From UBA868 sp016776875 (GTDB lineage Bacteria > Pseudomonadota > Gammaproteobacteria > Arenicellales > UBA868), in NCBI GenBank assembly GCA_051201585.1, contig CP179198.1, positions 1,798,001-1,862,000 of the forward strand: a DNA stretch of 64,000 bases, written 5' to 3'. The notes beneath the pieces are model-generated. The model did no database searches and was not told the DNA's origin. It saw only the letters and a list, made by a program, of their open reading frames with translations. Positions 1 to 9,911 of this stretch are shown piece after piece (position 1 is the first letter of the stretch; each line of letters opens with the position of its first letter). Both the position numbers and the translations under genes were made by a program.

Positions 1-372
1 CGCCTAAAAATCCCGACAGTACAGTCACGGGTAGTTTTTCGTCGATTGCTGCGCCCAATTCTGATTTCCGAGTCTTGATATAATGTTATAATATAACATA
101 AATATTTGGCGAGCTTCTTTGATTTTCTGCTTTGCGGGATTAGCCAACTCGATGCAAGTTTTTAAAAAACGTGGTGACGGGTCTGGAAAAAAAAGCGGCT
201 CCAAAGAGCCGCTTTTTTTGTTCCCGAATTAGCACTCCAGAATCAAACGCCAATCCGGCTATCCAAAGAGCGAGAAAAACGCAGTCCGCATAAAGAGTAC
301 CTGGTCTGAAAAAACGAACCACGCCCGACTGCCGACTGCCATCTCGAACCATTCTGCTTTTTTTACGATGAC
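1..372. other. Left-edge region without a supported gene
   Basis: I see no convincing coding sequence here. The longest open frame on the minus strand crosses a terminator hairpin and reads as low-complexity protein unlike any family I know. The stretch around 75-110 is AT-rich and could hold a promoter, but nothing fixes one. A strong hairpin at 194-213 is listed separately. Confidence 0.6.
187..219. terminator. Bidirectional rho-independent terminator
   Basis: A perfect 8-bp stem (AGCGGCTC at 194-201 with GAGCCGCT at 206-213) closes a CAAA loop. An A-run lies on the left (187-194) and a T-run on the right (213-219), so it can end transcription in either direction. It lies just past the stop of the leftward gene at 373-687. 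Confidence 0.85.
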
Positions 373-687
373 CTAGTTCTTAATAAAGGCGTCTGGATAG
401 TTGGTAAAGTAATCATCTGAAATGGGCGTCATTACGTTACTCTCGATCACCGCCCCCGCTTCCCTGCGCATTTCAGTAAGTTCTTCATCATCTCGAAACG
501 CTTGAATCGCTTCCATGCTGGGAAACATCATAATGACATGTAGTTGATCCGGATTTTCTTTCTCGGTCCCAGCGAAGAGAAACTTGATCCCATGCTCCTC
601 TAATTTTCCATCCTGCTGGTAGACCATCTTTTGCCACGTATCGAATCCCTTTGTTATTGTGATCTGACCTTTTACGATTATTGCCAT
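373..687 (-). CDS. Small dimeric alpha/beta-barrel-type protein (DUF3764-like)
   Basis: A 104-residue cytosolic protein with no signal peptide. The pattern is a beta strand (IIVKGQITITK), a helix, a strand (IKFLFAGTEKENPDQLHVIMMF), then a helix with PSMEAIQAFRDDEEL. This is the ferredoxin-like layout of ABM, NIPSNAP and DUF3764 proteins. The helix-end phrase about a positional step followed by 'AGAVIES' resembles DUF3764 members of marine bacteria, as far as memory goes. Function unknown. Proteins of this fold are often small enzymes or ligand binders. It is followed by a strong terminator and stands alone. At least five other small proteins of similar design occur in this window. Confidence 0.7.
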   Translation of the reverse strand: MAIIVKGQITITKGFDTWQKMVYQQDGKLEEHGIKFLFAGTEKENPDQLHVIMMFPSMEAIQAFRDDEELTEMRREAGAVIESNVMTPISDDYFTNYPDAFIKN

Positions 688-833
688 TATTTTCCCTTTA
701 TTTGTTTAAACTTATCTAAACGATACGGTTAACACCCAAAAAAATCTAATCAAAGTTTAAGTGTTTCTTCCTCGCTGGCGCCTTATTATCAACCCCAATT
801 CAAAATCATTCAGGCACTCGAAGCACTTTTTAT

Positions 834-1115
834 CTACGGATTGCGCCGAATGACATTGTGGACTTCGACCACATCTGGCTGACCAGGGTCCATCCCCATG
901 TCAGCCAACACGGGCTGAAGGCGAGCTCCAAAAGCCTCGAATTCTTCCTGCGAATCAAAAAGTAAAGAAACTTTCATTTGGTCTCCTGACCCAAAGCAGA
1001 CTTCAAGCTCAAGTCCGAGGGCCGAGTGAATACCCTCTTCGTACAGTCGGACGACTATTGCATCATATTGCTCTGCCGTCATGGATGGTGGCGCAAATCT
1101 AGCTAACAAACTCAT
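834..1115 (-). CDS. Small alpha/beta-barrel-type protein, function unknown
   Basis: A 93-residue protein opening MSLLARFAPPSMTAEQYDAI. The first strand, a helix running to the VVRLYEEG segment, a strand (MKVSLLFDS) and a second helix (QEEFEAFGARL) followed by a C-terminal strand with HNV make a plausible ABM-like ferredoxin fold. No catalytic motif is visible. It lies on the same strand as the neighbour at 373-687 with a 146-base gap, so the two need not be co-transcribed. The start at 1115 is an ATG with GGAG about eight bases upstream on the coding strand. Confidence 0.65.
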   Translation of the reverse strand: MSLLARFAPPSMTAEQYDAIVVRLYEEGIHSALGLELEVCFGSGDQMKVSLLFDSQEEFEAFGARLQPVLADMGMDPGQPDVVEVHNVIRRNP

Positions 1116-1463
1116 TTGAAAACTCCTTGAGGTTTTTAAAACGATTTTTTCTCGGTTAGTGAATATCTTTATCCAAAAAATTTAATAAAATCAACTAACA
1201 CAAATCATATGATTTGAGCTGTACCTCACTGCCCGAATAAATCCCCGTGTAACGTCTGACGAGGAATCAGTCCCGTGATACACGACATTAATACGTTTGC
1301 ATCAAATTCAAAAAATGAAGTCGGCAGGCATGCCTTTACCTACGTCTTTTGAAATTGTATTTAGAAATTAGACGACCCGATCGCATATACTCCGGTCAGA
1401 TTTTTATGAAGAACGATGACCTGCCGGCTGACATAAGCGGTCACCTGCAAAAGCGCGAACAGT
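1116..1463. other. Divergent intergenic region
   Basis: This 348-base region separates a leftward small gene from the rightward ABC-F gene, so it should hold both promoters. Short open frames here (for example 1349-1531 plus) overlap the ABC-F start and have no family features. I cannot assign a specific promoter or operator with confidence. Confidence 0.5.
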
Positions 1464-3407
1464 ATGCTGAAGATTACGGATCTATCCCTGCGCCGGGGCA
1501 CTCGCCTGTTATTGGAAAATATTGCGCTTGATGTATTCCCGGGCCAGCGGATGGGCCTGACCGGCGCGAACGGATGTGGCAAGTCCAGTCTATTTTCCGT
1601 GATTGCCGGACGTTTGGAGGCAGATCAAGGCAATGTAACGTTGCCCCGGGGCGCTCTCATTTCCGAAGTGCTACAGGAAACCCCTGAATCATCCCAAACC
1701 GCCATCGACTATGTGATCGACGGGGATAAATCCTATCGATCCCTTGAGCTCAAGATTGCTCAGGCAGAACTCAGAAACGATGGTACGGCACTCGCTACTT
1801 TGCATAACCAGATGGACGCCATCGATGGCTTTCGAGTCTCGGCCCGTGCCGGCCAATTGCTACATGGACTAGGCTTTACTGCAAAAGAACAGACCCAGAG
1901 CGTGAATACCTTTTCTGGCGGGTGGCGCATGCGTCTTAACCTCGCCACTGCTCTTATGACACGAGCCGATTTGCTGCTGCTTGATGAGCCTACCAACCAC
2001 CTGGATTTAGACGCCATGGTCTGGCTGGAACAATGGCTGGCAAGTTATGAGGGTATCGTGCTTGTGATCTCCCATGATCGGGAGTTTCTTGATCGCGCAG
2101 TGACTCGAATTGCACATATTGAGAACCAAACAATTCAGGTCTATGAAGGAAACTACAGCCTAGCGGAGCGACAACGTGCCGAAATTATTGAAATTCAACA
2201 GAAGCAGCATGTCCGTCAACAAAAACAAATTCGTCATATGCAATCGTATATTGATCGCTTTCGTTACAAGGCCTCCAAAGCGAAGCAGGCTCAAAGCCGG
2301 ATCAAGGCACTGGACCGCCTGGAGATTGTTTCGCCCGTGCAGCAGAAGAATGCCTTTGTCTTCGAGTTTGAAACTCCCGACCATTCTCCACATCAATTAA
2401 TTGATCTCAAGGGGATTAATGCCGGCTATCAGGATCCGGTCTTATCGAAGATCGACTTTCGTCTGTCGGATGGTGAGCGCATTGGCTTGCTGGGAAGAAA
2501 TGGAGCCGGCAAAACAACCTTGATGAAAACCCTTGCGGCTGAACTGCCTCCGCTTCAAGGAAGCTACACCGGTGATTCCAAGTTGTGTATCGGATATTTT
2601 GCCCAACATCAGCTGGAATTATTGAACCCGCAGTGGTCACCTCTCGATCATCTGGCGGAATTATCCCAACAGCAAAACGAGCGCGCGTTACGAACGCACC
2701 TTGGACGTTTTGGATTTTCAGGTGACTCCGCGACGGAACCGGTTTCGATCCGGTCCGGGGGAGAAAGAGCCCGTTTAGTCCTTGCGTTAATCGTCTACAG
2801 TAAGCCAAACCTGTTGTTACTGGACGAGCCCACAAACCATTTGGATATAGAAATGCGCGAATCCATCTCACTCGCGCTTCAATCCTATAGCGGCTGTCTG
2901 GTCGTCGTTGCCCATGATAGACACCTGCTACGACTCGTCACTGACGAACTGTGGCTCATTAATGATGGCTCTCTTCGCCGCTTCGAGGGTGATATCGATG
3001 ACTATGTCATATGGCTTCGCCAGCGACAAAAAGGAACGAACAAGAATCTCGATTCCCAAACCAACAAAAAACCCAAAAACAAAACAGACATCACCGCAAA
3101 AGGTGATCAAAAACCCCAGCGATCAAAAACGACCCGGCAAGAAAAAGCGAAGCAGAGAGAAAAGGTCAAACCATTGCGCGACCGTCTGAACAGGGTCGAA
3201 AAGGAAATCGACAAGGCAGCCGAGATAAAACAACGACTTGATCAGGCACTCGCTAATCCGGAGATCTACAACGAAGCTAATCGAGACCAGTTACGTGAAT
3301 TGCTTTTTGATCAGGCGAGGAACGCGCAGCTCCATCAAGAACTGGAACGCCAGTGGCTGGAGGCCTCAGAATTACTGGAACAAGCGAATGAGCCTTCCCA
3401 GAGTTAA
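1464..3407 (+). CDS. yheS: ABC-F ATPase, YheS type
   Basis: A 647-residue soluble protein with two ABC ATPase domains and no membrane segments, the mark of the ABC-F class of ribosome-binding translation factors. The first Walker A is GANGCGKSS at residues 34-42. The signature FSGGWRMRLNLATALM and Walker B LLLLDEPTNHLDLD follow. The inter-domain linker carries YIDRFRYKASKAKQAQSRIK, typical of the P-site tRNA interaction motif. The second domain has GRNGAGKTTL, a second signature (SGGERARLVLAL) and LLLLDEPTNHLD. The tail after about residue 530 is Lys/Glu-rich coiled coil. Phrases such as DYVIDGD and GYFAQHQLE match E. coli YheS. It converges on the cupin gene with one base between stop codons. 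Confidence 0.93.
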   Translation: MLKITDLSLRRGTRLLLENIALDVFPGQRMGLTGANGCGKSSLFSVIAGRLEADQGNVTLPRGALISEVLQETPESSQTAIDYVIDGDKSYRSLELKIAQAELRNDGTALATLHNQMDAIDGFRVSARAGQLLHGLGFTAKEQTQSVNTFSGGWRMRLNLATALMTRADLLLLDEPTNHLDLDAMVWLEQWLASYEGIVLVISHDREFLDRAVTRIAHIENQTIQVYEGNYSLAERQRAEIIEIQQKQHVRQQKQIRHMQSYIDRFRYKASKAKQAQSRIKALDRLEIVSPVQQKNAFVFEFETPDHSPHQLIDLKGINAGYQDPVLSKIDFRLSDGERIGLLGRNGAGKTTLMKTLAAELPPLQGSYTGDSKLCIGYFAQHQLELLNPQWSPLDHLAELSQQQNERALRTHLGRFGFSGDSATEPVSIRSGGERARLVLALIVYSKPNLLLLDEPTNHLDIEMRESISLALQSYSGCLVVVAHDRHLLRLVTDELWLINDGSLRRFEGDIDDYVIWLRQRQKGTNKNLDSQTNKKPKNKTDITAKGDQKPQRSKTTRQEKAKQREKVKPLRDRLNRVEKEIDKAAEIKQRLDQALANPEIYNEANRDQLRELLFDQARNAQLHQELERQWLEASELLEQANEPSQS

Positions 3408-3408
3408 T

Positions 3409-3789
3409 CTACGACTGGGCAGCTTTCGGCTCATTCTCAATCCACTTTGCGATCCAATCGGCTGGCGGCGCATAAACATCAATAAAGACCACGGGTTGAT
3501 CGCCTAAAATTTCACCGCCATGTTCGACATTTGCAGGCGCAAACCACATATCGCCGGGTCCAATATCGCGGACTTCGTCTCCAACCGTTAAACGCATTCG
3601 ACCTGAGATCATCACACTCATTTGTTCGTGGGGATGGCTATGCAGTCCATAGGTTCCCCCCGATTCAAATTTTGCCCAAAGCAACTGACAGCTCTCACCC
3701 GTCGCAACGAGAGCGCCATGTAATTTACGGTCGCAAAAAAAGTCAGAGTTTGACTCAACTTCTTCTGCTGAAAAAATATAAGAAGCCAA
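3409..3789 (-). CDS. Cupin-domain protein
   Basis: A 126-residue single-domain cupin. Motif 1 is visible as GLHSHPHEQMSVMISGRMRLTVGD, with HxH and a downstream Glu/Gln as metal ligands. Motif 2 is GDMWFAPANVEHGG, supplying the last His. Cupins of this size are metal-dependent small-molecule enzymes or sensors, and the substrate cannot be told. The stop codon lies one base from the stop of convergent yheS. The upstream region (3790-3908) is shared with nothing obvious. Confidence 0.85.
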   Translation of the reverse strand: MASYIFSAEEVESNSDFFCDRKLHGALVATGESCQLLWAKFESGGTYGLHSHPHEQMSVMISGRMRLTVGDEVRDIGPGDMWFAPANVEHGGEILGDQPVVFIDVYAPPADWIAKWIENEPKAAQS

Positions 3790-3908
3790 TGATTACCTCC
3801 AAAATGTCTTAGCGCAGTCTTGATTTAACCACCAACGAATAAAGCGTGGCGATTAGAAAACCATCGATCCGTTATCCGCATAGGCCGTAACGGGTAGCTT
3901 TAAAAAAA

Positions 3909-4187
3909 TTAGCCTAAATCTTTTCCAATTTTCGCTATGGTTTCAGCAGTTCTTAAAATCTCTTCATTAACCGCCTGAATTCGATCCACTTCATCAATCA
4001 AGCCATTCACACAGTCGCCCAGGCTTTGATTGGCTTCCTCCAAAGCGCGAATATAGTCATCTGCGACGTTACTCATTTCATCGGCTGAATCAATAGTCTC
4101 TCTTGAACGGTCCCAGTGGTCTCGAAGCCTCGCCACACCCTCAAGAATGGTATTGGTCTTTTTGATGACATCGTTATGATCAATCAT
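3909..4187 (-). CDS. Small acidic helical protein, last gene of the BCCT operon
   Basis: A 92-residue, almost wholly helical protein opening MIDHNDVIKKTNTILEGVARL. It has heptad-like spacing and a core ADDYIRALEEANQSLGDCV. No known domain is recognised. The A-x-x-[YF]-I-x-x-L-[EQ] segment recurs in small proteins at 18280-18522, 30459-30665 and 51355-51645, which suggests a dispersed family. Its ATG lies seven bases past the stop of a 25-codon frame that in turn follows a 57-codon frame overlapping the BCCT gene, so all four probably form one transcript. A structural or regulatory role beside the transporter is only inference. Confidence 0.7.
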   Translation of the reverse strand: MIDHNDVIKKTNTILEGVARLRDHWDRSRETIDSADEMSNVADDYIRALEEANQSLGDCVNGLIDEVDRIQAVNEEILRTAETIAKIGKDLG

Positions 4188-4194
4188 GAGCGTC

Positions 4195-4272
4195 TCAAAG
4201 CAGGTAAAGCAAGCCTACGATGACCAGGCCCACAATAGTTACCCAGAGCATCTGCTTGTCGCGGCTACTCAT
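4195..4272 (-). CDS. 25-residue single-span membrane microprotein (candidate)
   Basis: A very short frame with ATG at 4270-4272 and TGA at 4195-4197. It encodes MSSRDKQMLWVTIVGLVIVG followed by LLYLL. The charged N-terminus with a single long hydrophobic stretch is the layout of bacterial membrane microproteins. It sits eight bases after the stop of the 57-residue frame and seven bases before the start of the 92-residue helical protein, which fits an operon gene. The ribosome binding site is weak. Chance cannot be excluded for so short a frame. Confidence 0.45.
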   Translation of the reverse strand: MSSRDKQMLWVTIVGLVIVGLLYLL

Positions 4273-4280
4273 GGGTTTCG

Positions 4281-4454
4281 TTAGGCATTTTCAGACTCCC
4301 GACTGCGAACCAGGTCTTCATTTTCCCTAGAAGTGTTTTCGGTGTCTCGCTGATTATCCTCGTCAGATGGCAGCGGCTTAAAATACAGCCATACCAAAAG
4401 CCCGATAAAAGCAAAGACGGTCAGATTTAAAAACGTATCAAGCAAGTTATTCAT
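4281..4454 (-). CDS. 57-residue membrane microprotein coupled to the BCCT carrier
   Basis: The ATG at 4452-4454 overlaps the TGA of the BCCT gene as ATGA, the usual sign of translational coupling. The product starts MNNLLDTFLNLTVFAFIGLL, continues through VWLYFKPLP, then has a strongly charged tail rich in Asp, Glu, Asn and Arg to residue 57. So one membrane span at about residues 8-26 and a cytosolic tail are predicted. No family is recognised. The overlap suggests made-to-measure stoichiometry with the transporter and perhaps an accessory or regulatory subunit (inference). Confidence 0.65.
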   Translation of the reverse strand: MNNLLDTFLNLTVFAFIGLLVWLYFKPLPSDEDNQRDTENTSRENEDLVRSRESENA

Positions 4455-5944
4455 CCCGCATCAACCCTTTCTTTTTTCAGCATTTTCAAAAGACAGACCA
4501 CTAATAAAAGAACAATAAAGACGAATGGAATAGCACCCAACGCAATAATTGACTTGATTGCGTCGATACTTCCGGACAAGATCATCACAAAACCGAGGGC
4601 GCCAAGAATTGCGCCCCAACTCAATTTAATACGGGAACTCGGATTAAGGTCGCCCCCGGTGGAAAACATGCCGAGCACAAAAGCGGCGCTCACCACACTC
4701 GTGACAATAAACAAAAACGCCGCAACAACGACCGCGGCAATCGTCAAACTCGGCAACGGGAAATGACTCAAAACAAAAAAGGTCACGCCGCTGACATTTT
4801 TATGGACCACATCGAGAATAGGCAAGTTCAGCTCAAGAATGCTATGAAACCCAACACCGCCGAAGACGCCGAACCATAAAATTGAAAAAATCGTCGGAAC
4901 CAGCATCACACCGCAAATAAACTCACGGATCGTTCGCCCTTTTGAGATCCGGGCGATAAATACCCCGACAAACGGCGCCCAGGCGAGCCACCAGACCATA
5001 TACGTCAGCGTCCAGTTTTGAAACCAGTCACGGACACGCTCGTCCATAAAAGTAAAAGTGCGAAAGCCGTGGGAAAGTACATTGTCGAAATATTGTCCGG
5101 TTGCCTGGACAACACCTCCCATAATAAAGTGGGTGGGTCCAAACAACAGGATGTAAATCATCAAACCGCCAGCAATAGCCATAGCGGCGTTTGAAAGAAT
5201 AGCCATACCGCGACCCAGATCGACGGTCAAAGGCAAGATGTACGAGATACATAGCACAACGAAAATCCCAAACGTCAGTGTCATGCCTGTGTCCTGAAAC
5301 CCAAATAACGCGTCAACGCCCTCTTTGACCTGGAATACGCCCATCGCAACAGAACCCCCGAGACCAATTGCAATAGCGACAATCGCCAGCAAATCGCATA
5401 ACCAACCAACACCCCGGGTGATTCGGTTGACTCCAAAAACCTTGATGATCGGCGCACTGACTAGACTGGGGCAGCCCAGGCGAAAACCAAAGTAAGCAAT
5501 CACGAGCCCGGTGAGGGCATAAATTGCCCAGGCATGAAGGCCCCAATGAAAATTGGTCATGGACAGGGCCTTCGAAGCGGATGACCGGGGATCCTCAAAT
5601 TCGGAGATCAGCAGGTAGTGCGTAAGGGGTTCGGCGGTCCCCCAGTAAAGCAGTCCAACGCCCATGCCGGCAGCAAAAAGCATTGAAAGCCAGGATACCG
5701 TGGAAAATTCGGGTTCATCATCGTCCTGACCGAGTTTGATGCGGCCATAACGCGAAACAGCGAGGAAGATGCTGGTGATCAGCAAAAAGCTGACGGTCAG
5801 CATAATAAACCACGCATAAGCGGTGAACTCTACTTTAACAAGATAGGCGGACGTTGCGGCTAGGCTGCTCGTATCGATAATCCCCCACGCAGCAATGGCC
5901 CCCGTGATCACAAGCGCAACAATCAATAGACGATTCGTAAACAA
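4451..5944 (-). CDS. BCCT-family betaine/choline/carnitine-type transporter
   Basis: An inner-membrane carrier of about 497 residues with some twelve membrane spans. Family marks are GMGVGLLYWGTAEPL near residue 100, WGLHAWAIYALTGLVIAYF, and the signature WWLAWAPFVGVFIARISKGR, whose Trp residues line the quaternary-amine pocket of BetP-like proteins. BCCT carriers import betaine, choline, carnitine, ectoine or DMSP by ion symport; which one is not readable here. I prefer the TTG at 5944, six bases after AGGGAG, over the ATG at 5986, whose GGAGG touches the start codon. The long C-terminal regulatory tail of osmosensing members is absent. Its stop overlaps a membrane microprotein gene. Confidence 0.9.
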   Translation of the reverse strand: MFTNRLLIVALVITGAIAAWGIIDTSSLAATSAYLVKVEFTAYAWFIMLTVSFLLITSIFLAVSRYGRIKLGQDDDEPEFSTVSWLSMLFAAGMGVGLLYWGTAEPLTHYLLISEFEDPRSSASKALSMTNFHWGLHAWAIYALTGLVIAYFGFRLGCPSLVSAPIIKVFGVNRITRGVGWLCDLLAIVAIAIGLGGSVAMGVFQVKEGVDALFGFQDTGMTLTFGIFVVLCISYILPLTVDLGRGMAILSNAAMAIAGGLMIYILLFGPTHFIMGGVVQATGQYFDNVLSHGFRTFTFMDERVRDWFQNWTLTYMVWWLAWAPFVGVFIARISKGRTIREFICGVMLVPTIFSILWFGVFGGVGFHSILELNLPILDVVHKNVSGVTFFVLSHFPLPSLTIAAVVVAAFLFIVTSVVSAAFVLGMFSTGGDLNPSSRIKLSWGAILGALGFVMILSGSIDAIKSIIALGAIPFVFIVLLLVVCLLKMLKKERVDAG

Positions 5945-6075
5945 AAATTTCTCCCTACACTTAATTTTAGTAATGAGGAAGCACATCCTCCGCTCAACTA
6001 ATTCAGCTTGTCGCCAATAAGGCGTTCATCTAGAACCCGACTCCCAAGATCGTTGGTTAATTTTCCGAGACCGAT

Positions 6076-8435
6076 TCAGGTTTTTTCGAGCACCCGCTGA
6101 AATGTTTGCAGCAAAAAATTTGCATTGCTCTCATTAATGACCATCGGTGGTCTGATTTTGAGCACATTAGAGTGAATCCCGTCAACACCAATTAATACAC
6201 CCTCATTTCTGAGCGCGTCCGTAATGGACTTTGCCTCCGGGGCTGCAGGCTCCAGTGTCTCAGTGTCCTTGATTAACTCAACGCCGATAAACAAGCCGCT
6301 GCCCCGGACGTCGCCGATGATCGGGTAACGCTCTGCCAGCTTCCGAATCCCATCCAACAGCAGGTTGCCGATGGAATCGGCATTGTGCATGAGCCTCATC
6401 TTCGATGACTTGTAAAACCATGTTAGCCGCCGCACACGCGACGGGGTTGCCGCCGGTGGTGCTGAAAAATTCACTATGGCGCTCAAACTTTTCAGCGATC
6501 TCTTTGCGAGTCACGACAAGGCCCATTGGATATCCTGCTGCGATGGGTTTGCCCAAGGTGACGATATCCGGGGTAACGCCCGCGATCTCGAATCCCCACA
6601 TTGCTTTGCCTAGCCTGCCAAATCCTGACTGCACTTCGTCTGCCACAAAAAGGCCTCCCGCATCCCTGACGCGGTTACAAACTTCTTCGGTATAGAGCGG
6701 TAAAGGCGCTATGATCCCGCTTGAACTCATGATCATGTCCATAAAAAAAGCGGCGGGAGAATGGCCTTTTTGTATGAGCCTATCGATCGCTTCTGCGGCA
6801 TAGCCCGCATAGTGCAAGCCTCGCTCGGGGTCGTCTCTCTTCCAAGGCCCGCGATAGTCATCCGGAGCGTTAATCTCCTCAATGTGAGACTTCAGCGTAC
6901 TCTTATCTAAAGCTTCTGCAGGGGATAAATCATATACCGCGTCTGTCACGCCGTGATAGGCGTTTTCGATCACCAATCCCCCCGTCTGACCCGTCCAGAT
7001 CTTGGACAAGCGCCAGGCAAGATCATTGGCTTCGCTACCTGAAGATACAAAAAAACACGTGTCTAATTGTGGCGGCAGCGTGCTGATGATATTTTCCGCA
7101 TACGCCGGTAACGCGTCATAGAGATAGCGCGTATTGGTGTTTAGGGTCGCGGTTTGCTTGGCGATCGCAGCAACGACTCTGGGATGGCAGTGCCCCACAT
7201 GGGGGACATTATTGTATGCATCCAGATAAGCTTTACCGCAGAAATCAAAAAGCCAGACGCCCTCGCCCTTTACAAGATTAACAGGCTCAGTATAGGAAAT
7301 TTGGCTCGCGTTCCCCAGAAATTTACTTCTTTTATCCCAGCTCTCTTGTAACGAGAAAGCAGATCGTTCTGTTGTGGCATTAGAGCGCAACCCGCAGGCG
7401 CTTAGAAGCAGGTTTTCAAATTCACCATCCCGCATGGCATCACCATCACGTAGCACCCTTATGGTTTTTTCTTCGAGGCCAACCAAATGCTCCCGGTTGT
7501 CAGTCCATGCAATCTCTTGATCCGACCAGGCTTTGATCAACAAACCGATAACAAGACGACCCATAATGAGATCGGGCAATAACCCAAGACTCCTGACTCT
7601 CCAAGGGAGTAACCTCATTAAACCCCGCTACGATGTCTGCCGCGCGACCAAAATAATTTTTAGATCCGATAGGCACTTCTGCAGCCGTCACCGCGAGATC
7701 CTGAATCAGTGGTGCGAATAACATGTCACCGAAATCAAATATTCCGCTGATTTCAAAAGGATTATCAGGGTCGATTAGCGCGTTATGAAAACTAACATCG
7801 TTATGGATAACCTGAGCCCGGCAGCCCGATAACCGAGGTTTAACCGTTTCTGAGAATCGATCGAGGCATTTCACTGCAATATCCCGTAAAGACGCATCTT
7901 CCAGGTAATCACAAAGTGATGCGAGCTGATCTAGATTTTGTGAATCCCATGCAATGGCGTGCCTTGCTGCCGGATGGAAAAATCCCCGCAAAGCGATGTT
8001 TAGTTTTGCCAGATCACGTCCCAGGTTGCGCATTAACCGGGCGTCTTCAGGTGCTTCGTTGAGCGGGATCCCGGGTAAGTACCGTAAAGCACGAACTCTA
8101 AACGTGAGCCCACCCGACTGTATCGTGGACCATTTTTCACCGCTTTTTGTCCGGATCAGTAATTGAATCGGGAGGGTCGGATCTTGTTGCGCGATATGAT
8201 CCAGGGCGGCACATTGCAGATCTAAAAAATCGTCAGGCTCAGCTTGATTTGCAATCTTCAATATCAAGCATTGCTGACCCACCTCACTCGGAGTTATCAG
8301 AAAATTCTGATCACGCTCTCCACCTAAAAACTTTGGCACACCGACAACGCCATAACTTTGATTTGCAACCCGGCGAACATCAGAAACGTCAAGCTCTGGA
8401 GGCGGCGACTGCAGCGTTTCTAAAATCTTAAGCAT
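6076..8435 (-). CDS. Kinase (APH-like) plus class III aminotransferase gene, frame broken twice
   Basis: One long gene by homology. The N-terminal part has the APH/choline-kinase-like motifs HNDVSFHN and GIFDFGD. The C-terminal part is a class III PLP enzyme with DEVQSGFGR, the PLP lysine in LGKPIAAGYPMG, and GDVRGSGLFIGVELI. Such fusions are related to ethanolamine or hydroxylysine kinases paired with phospho-lyases, so phosphorylation then PLP-dependent elimination or transamination of an amino alcohol is likely. The frame breaks near 7589, where removing one base gives QELGLLPDLIMGRL, and near 6395, where VIEDE must rejoin LMHNADSIGNLL. All domains remain conserved across both breaks, which suggests sequence error. 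The M23 domain of the longest relatives is absent. Start taken at the second Met (8435). Confidence 0.8.
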
Positions 8436-8627
8436 TACGATGGCTAACCGTGTCAAAGTGAATCATATGATTTTCATCTAATTCGAGTGAAGTGATATCC
8501 AGAGGCGATTGCATTCCGAAATAAACTGACCGCCTCAAAACCCCATCAGAAGAACCGGGAAAGATCCTTTTGCGCTTGTTTAATCGTTAATCTCATCGAC
8601 AATTTATCGCCTAATCTCGACTGCTCA

Positions 8628-9734
8628 TTAGCCCCGGAATCGAGTCATTGCGCCATCATCAAACGTAATCCCAAGACCTGGTGTTTCAGGCGCGACAATT
8701 TTGCCTGCTTTTACAGGTAAGCGGCCGCTACAAATATCGTCGAGGGCCGTTTCAAAAAATGGAAAATACTCTACCGGAGCTAAATTTGGGATTCCAATAC
8801 CAGCATGGACGGCGGCGGCTGTACCAAGCGCCATTGAATTTGAATTATGGGGCGAGACGACTATATAAAAAGGCTCTGCCATTGCCGCGATTGCCTGAAT
8901 TTCGAGGATGCCCGACAGGCAAATATCGGGGTTGACGATATCAACGGCGCGACGTTCGAACAGTTCGGTAAACTCCCGCCGAGTGGGCAACGTCTCGCCA
9001 GTGAGCAGCGGCTGTTCGATTGCATCACGAAGATAACGCATACTGGCAGCATCAGTCGGCGCAAAGGGGTCCTCCAGCCACATTAAATCAAATTGCTCGA
9101 TCGCACGAGCCAGTTTTAGCGCTCTCGCGGGGCTCGCATGACGCCATAGATCAACCGCTAAATCTACGTTCTCTCCAACGGCATCGTTAACCGCTTCCAA
9201 AATGGCAACGCCCTCGTCAATTGTTGTCTTTGATGTAAAAGGATAGAGCTTTATTTGAGTGTATCCCTGCGCCGCAATGTTCGTCGCAACGTCGGCATAG
9301 GCTTTTGGTGGATGGCTGTTTGGCGTGTAGATATTGGCATAAACCGATATCGATTCATGACAGGCGCCTCCGAGGAGGCAATGCACGGGTACGCCAAGTC
9401 GTTTGCCAAGAATATCCCACAGCGCAATTTCGATTCCAGCAAAAGCACTGTAAACCTCCATGCCCGGACGTTGCTGTCCAAACTGGCCAAATGCTTCCCC
9501 CATGAAAGCCCGGATGTCATGTGCGGGGCGCCCAATCACCCATTCAGCCAACCGGTTGACGAGCGCGACCATCGCATCTTCACGGAAATTTAATAGATGA
9601 CATTCGCCCCAACCGACGACGCCATCCCGAGTCTGAACCCGCACCAGCACATAAGCCTTTCGAGCCCACCATTGATCCTTGACGGGTTCAGCAGGAATTA
9701 GATAAGGCGTTACGGTCGCAATGCGATCAGTCAT
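8628..9734 (-). CDS. Mandelate racemase/muconate lactonizing-type enzyme (acid-sugar dehydratase-like)
   Basis: A 368-residue enolase-superfamily enzyme with the N-terminal capping domain and C-terminal barrel. Metal ligands are D195 (AVDLW), E221 (LEDPF) and E247 (LTGE). The catalytic dyad D270 (NPD) and H296 (SPHN) and a barrel lysine K162 (IKLYPF) place it in the mandelate racemase subgroup, most like galactonate or other acid-sugar dehydratases. The reaction would be Mg-dependent abstraction of an alpha proton from a carboxylate. The exact substrate is not readable. It is transcribed on the same strand as the kinase-aminotransferase gene 192 bases downstream. Confidence 0.88.
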   Translation of the reverse strand: MTDRIATVTPYLIPAEPVKDQWWARKAYVLVRVQTRDGVVGWGECHLLNFREDAMVALVNRLAEWVIGRPAHDIRAFMGEAFGQFGQQRPGMEVYSAFAGIEIALWDILGKRLGVPVHCLLGGACHESISVYANIYTPNSHPPKAYADVATNIAAQGYTQIKLYPFTSKTTIDEGVAILEAVNDAVGENVDLAVDLWRHASPARALKLARAIEQFDLMWLEDPFAPTDAASMRYLRDAIEQPLLTGETLPTRREFTELFERRAVDIVNPDICLSGILEIQAIAAMAEPFYIVVSPHNSNSMALGTAAAVHAGIGIPNLAPVEYFPFFETALDDICSGRLPVKAGKIVAPETPGLGITFDDGAMTRFRG

Positions 9735-9911
9735 TGATCAGTCTCTCACTATAAAATTTCGTGTTGCACTTAACAGATGCGAATCCGTCGATCGAATGTG
9801 TTCTCTCGATTCAAGACAGGTCAGTAAACTTAAAGCAATCGAAAAAAATAAAGCCCCGACAAAGCGGGACTTAATGATCAGTCTACGGCCTAGATCTTCA
9901 ACAGAAATTTA

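Noticed and set aside
140..352. Open frame of about 70 codons at the left edge, minus strand
   Set aside because: It runs through a strong terminator hairpin and has no family features or ribosome binding site.
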